In this document: piece after piece, positions 4,558 to 5,976 of the stretch
How positions within the stretch are numbered: the stretch's first letter is position 1
Layout: each line of letters begins with the position of its first letter
DNA from: Candidatus Nitrosopolaris nunavutensis
Lineage (GTDB): Archaea; Thermoproteota; Nitrososphaeria; Nitrososphaerales; Nitrososphaeraceae
NCBI GenBank assembly: GCA_002501855.1
Contig: DAOM01000039.1
Location: 1 to 5,976 of the forward strand
Reading direction: 5' to 3'
Length of the DNA: 5,976 nucleotides
Made by a program: the position numbers and the translations under genes
Notes under the pieces: model-generated
Seen by the model: only the letters and a program-made list of their open reading frames with translations
Told to the model about the DNA's origin: nothing
Database searches by the model: none

Positions 4558-4891
4558 CTATACAATTAAATTTGTATGGACGTTTTGGATGGTGTCATAT
4601 TCAGCCTCTAAGAAGGATATAAAGTGCAGAAAATACCGTGCAGTCACCCGCCTGTTGTCTGAACGATGCTCGAATTGTCAGACTCAAGTTTCTTATCTAC
4701 AGCTGGTAATCATAACCTCAGTTGTAGTTGGATTCAATGGAATGATTTCATCGTCAGGGTCAAAATGTAGCCGGTACCTTGCCAAATAATCTAGACTTGT
4801 GTACTTCTTTGTACAATGCTATTGCTTCATCTCCGTAAGCCTGAAGGGCATAATGACTACCACCATTGAAAGTAATTTCTAGGTCTGAGCG
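4558..4891 (-). pseudogene. Decayed gene readable only across frameshifts
   Basis: Starting at 4891 one frame, open for 43 codons to a TGA at 4760-4762, reads EITFNGGSHYALQAYGDEAI and then ALYKEVHK. A frame shifted by one (open 4696-4818) continues naturally with LDYLARYRLHFDPDDEIIPL and NPTTTEV. A third frame (4647-4709) gives PAVDKKLESDNSS, and a fourth (4561-4677) gives RRVTARYFLHFISFLEAEYD. There is no start codon in the first frame. The pieces look like one acidic, soluble, mixed alpha/beta protein of over 100 aa. The breaks are not all at homopolymers. The hydrophobic plus-strand frame at 4526-4789 is taken as antisense. Family not recognised. Confidence 0.5.
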
Positions 4892-4979
4892 TCAGTTACC
4901 GTATTATAGAAGATACTAGTTTTCAGATTCGTCTACCTGTCATCAGTCTAAAGTTATTCGGCAGACAAGACTGGCTAGA

Positions 4980-4995
4980 TAATGAGAGCTCATTA
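4980..4995. repeat. Perfect inverted repeat over the reductase stop codon
   Basis: TAATGAG (4980-4986) and CTCATTA (4989-4995) are perfect arms with a two-base centre. The 3' arm contains the TAA stop, which is followed at once by an in-frame TGA. It may form a tight hairpin at the end of the message. There is no T-run after it. Confidence 0.35.
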
Positions 4996-5736
4996 CCTTT
5001 CTTGTGCCGTGGGCCTTATTAATATCTCATTGACATTAACATGATTTGGTGCTTGTATTGCATATAAGACCGCATTTGCTATGTCGTCTGACCCTAATGT
5101 TTCCATATTCTTAGAAGCTTGTATAAATCCTGCCATGGATTCATCTGTTATTGATTCCAATAGTTCTGTTGAAACTGCTCCAGGTTCCACGCATGTAACT
5201 CGTATGTTATACCTTGGGCTTAATTCCTTTCTTAATCCTTCGCTAAATGCCGTAATGGCATGTTTTGTCGCACAGTAGACACTTCCTCCAGCAAATATTA
5301 TTCTCCCTGCAACCGAAGAGACGTTCACTATATGTCCTGATTTTTTATCTAACATATGTGGAATTACTGCAGAAGTGCAGTATAGGACTCCTTTGATATT
5401 TACATCAATCATCCGTTCCCATTCTTCCACTTTCCTATTTACGAAATAACTTAGCGGCATTAGTCCAGCGTTGTTAATTAGAATATCAACTTTTCCCCAT
5501 TTTCTAACTACAGCGTCAGCGAATGAATCACAATCCGATTTGGTGGTAACATCAAGTTTTTGAATAAAAATTTCTCCTCCATTATTTTTGATAATTTGCT
5601 TTTCTAGCTCTTGTAGTCTATCTGTGCGCCTAGCTCCTACTGCTACTCTTACACCAGCTTTTGATAGTGCTAAAGAAGTAGCATACCCTATACCGCTACT
5701 TGCTCCCGTGACTATTGCAACTTTATTTTCCAACAT
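4993..5736 (-). CDS. Classical short-chain dehydrogenase/reductase, NADP(H)-type
   Basis: A 247-aa protein, the usual length for a single-domain classical SDR. It has a Rossmann fold with TGASSGIG (10-17) for the cofactor, the basic pair R36-R37 after the second strand (which usually favours NADPH over NADH), D62-V63 contacting the adenine and NNAG (87-90). The full catalytic tetrad is visible: N112, S140, Y153 and K157 (Y-C-A-T-K). PG at 184-185 and a VST segment follow. No signal peptide, so cytoplasmic. It closely follows the YdfG/serine-dehydrogenase-like group that reduces small carbonyls or oxidises hydroxy acids, but the substrate cannot be read from sequence. The ATG has no Shine-Dalgarno and a TATA-like box about 23 bases upstream. 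It ends with tandem stops TAA TGA. The neighbours show no pathway link. Confidence 0.93.
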   Translation of the reverse strand: MLENKVAIVTGASSGIGYATSLALSKAGVRVAVGARRTDRLQELEKQIIKNNGGEIFIQKLDVTTKSDCDSFADAVVRKWGKVDILINNAGLMPLSYFVNRKVEEWERMIDVNIKGVLYCTSAVIPHMLDKKSGHIVNVSSVAGRIIFAGGSVYCATKHAITAFSEGLRKELSPRYNIRVTCVEPGAVSTELLESITDESMAGFIQASKNMETLGSDDIANAVLYAIQAPNHVNVNEILIRPTAQER

Positions 5737-5754
5737 TTTAACAACATGTTAATA

Positions 5755-5763
5755 TGATAAAAG
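5755..5763 (-). promoter_or_regulatory. TATA-like element of the reductase gene
   Basis: The minus strand reads CTTTTATCA, centred about 23 bases before ATG 5736, consistent with a leaderless or very short-leader message. The box is imperfect, and other AT-rich words lie nearby. Confidence 0.35.
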
Positions 5764-5868
5764 AACCCACTTATGAATATAGAGTGCAAATTTGATACAA
5801 TAACACCAATGATCATATCATTTCTGGATCGTTTCCGTAGAGCCGAAAGTGTTGACCCCCTTGCATAA

Positions 5869-5976
5869 ATGGATAGGTACAGGATGCACTGTAGGAGACC
5901 AAAACCGCCTATAATCGAGTCTCTCTCAAAGAGGAATGGTAAGGGCCTCTCAATAGCAGCCAGACACAGCAAGCTG
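5869..5976 (+). CDS. Partial hypothetical ORF running off the right edge
   Basis: ATG 5869 directly follows an in-frame TAA, and 36 codons stay open to the window edge. The product is strongly basic (MDRYRMHCRRPKPP, then ESLSKRNGKGLS). Its third codon positions carry more G and C than neighbouring genes, so it may be of different origin. The basic start would suit a nucleic-acid-binding protein, but no family is recognised. No good promoter or Shine-Dalgarno is seen. The opposite-strand frame (5712-5972) overlaps the start of the reductase gene, begins with TTG and is hydrophobic, so I consider it the antisense. Confidence 0.3.
   Translation, partial: MDRYRMHCRRPKPPIIESLSKRNGKGLSIAARHSKL

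Noticed and set aside
4526..4789. 87-codon plus-strand frame resembling a membrane protein
   Set aside because: It starts with TTG and lies antisense to the acidic decayed gene; antisense of hydrophilic genes often looks hydrophobic.
5712..5972. 86-codon minus-strand frame upstream of the reductase
   Set aside because: TTG start, overlaps the reductase start by 25 bases, no ribosome site, and is opposite a more natural basic frame.
1..5976. CRISPR array, tRNA or rRNA genes
   Set aside because: No regularly spaced repeats and no T-arm/acceptor-stem pattern was found; the only close tandem repeat is the two-copy coding repeat at 1201-1248.

Overview
The window looks like accessory chromosome of an AT-rich archaeon, most likely an ammonia-oxidising Nitrososphaerota (Thaumarchaeota) of the soil Nitrososphaera/Nitrosocosmicus type. 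This is inference. It rests on TATA-like boxes placed about 25 bases before several start codons (leaderless messages), Ser/Thr/Asn/Gly-rich exported proteins with signal peptides, very small Cys- and His-rich proteins, a U-rich stretch as a possible terminator, and low coding density. No marker gene confirms it.

Layout. 90-513 (minus): a small gene whose frame is cut at a T6 run (220-225); one base fewer would join it to a tail with seven cysteines. 514-1119: no secure gene, but a nested inverted repeat (662-749) and a 52-codon open frame (884-1042, minus). 1120-1677 (minus): an exported, His-rich, low-complexity protein with a perfect 24-bp tandem repeat, a leaderless promoter and a U-rich tail. 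1797-2505 (plus): apparently decayed coding DNA in changing frames. 2532-2985 (plus): a charged helical protein and a leaderless CxxC protein. 3125-3927 (plus): a tightly packed group made of a redoxin-like ORF without a visible active-site cysteine, a small exported protein, and a signal-peptide ORF that stops after 41 codons. 3868-4463 (minus): a canonical C2H2 zinc finger with an in-frame TAG, a Cys/His-rich frame with no start codon, and an overlapping third frame. 4558-4891 (minus): a decayed gene readable only by switching frames. 4993-5736 (minus): an intact NADP(H)-type short-chain dehydrogenase/reductase, the only confidently named gene. 5869-5976 (plus): an open frame running off the edge.

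The main theme is a cluster of tiny metal-binding-type proteins among broken reading frames. I do not see a complete pathway or a defence system. The frame breaks could be gene decay, sequencing or assembly indels, or, less likely, programmed recoding. The intact dehydrogenase, and the fact that several breaks lie outside homopolymers, favour real decay for at least part of the region, but read-level checks would decide.
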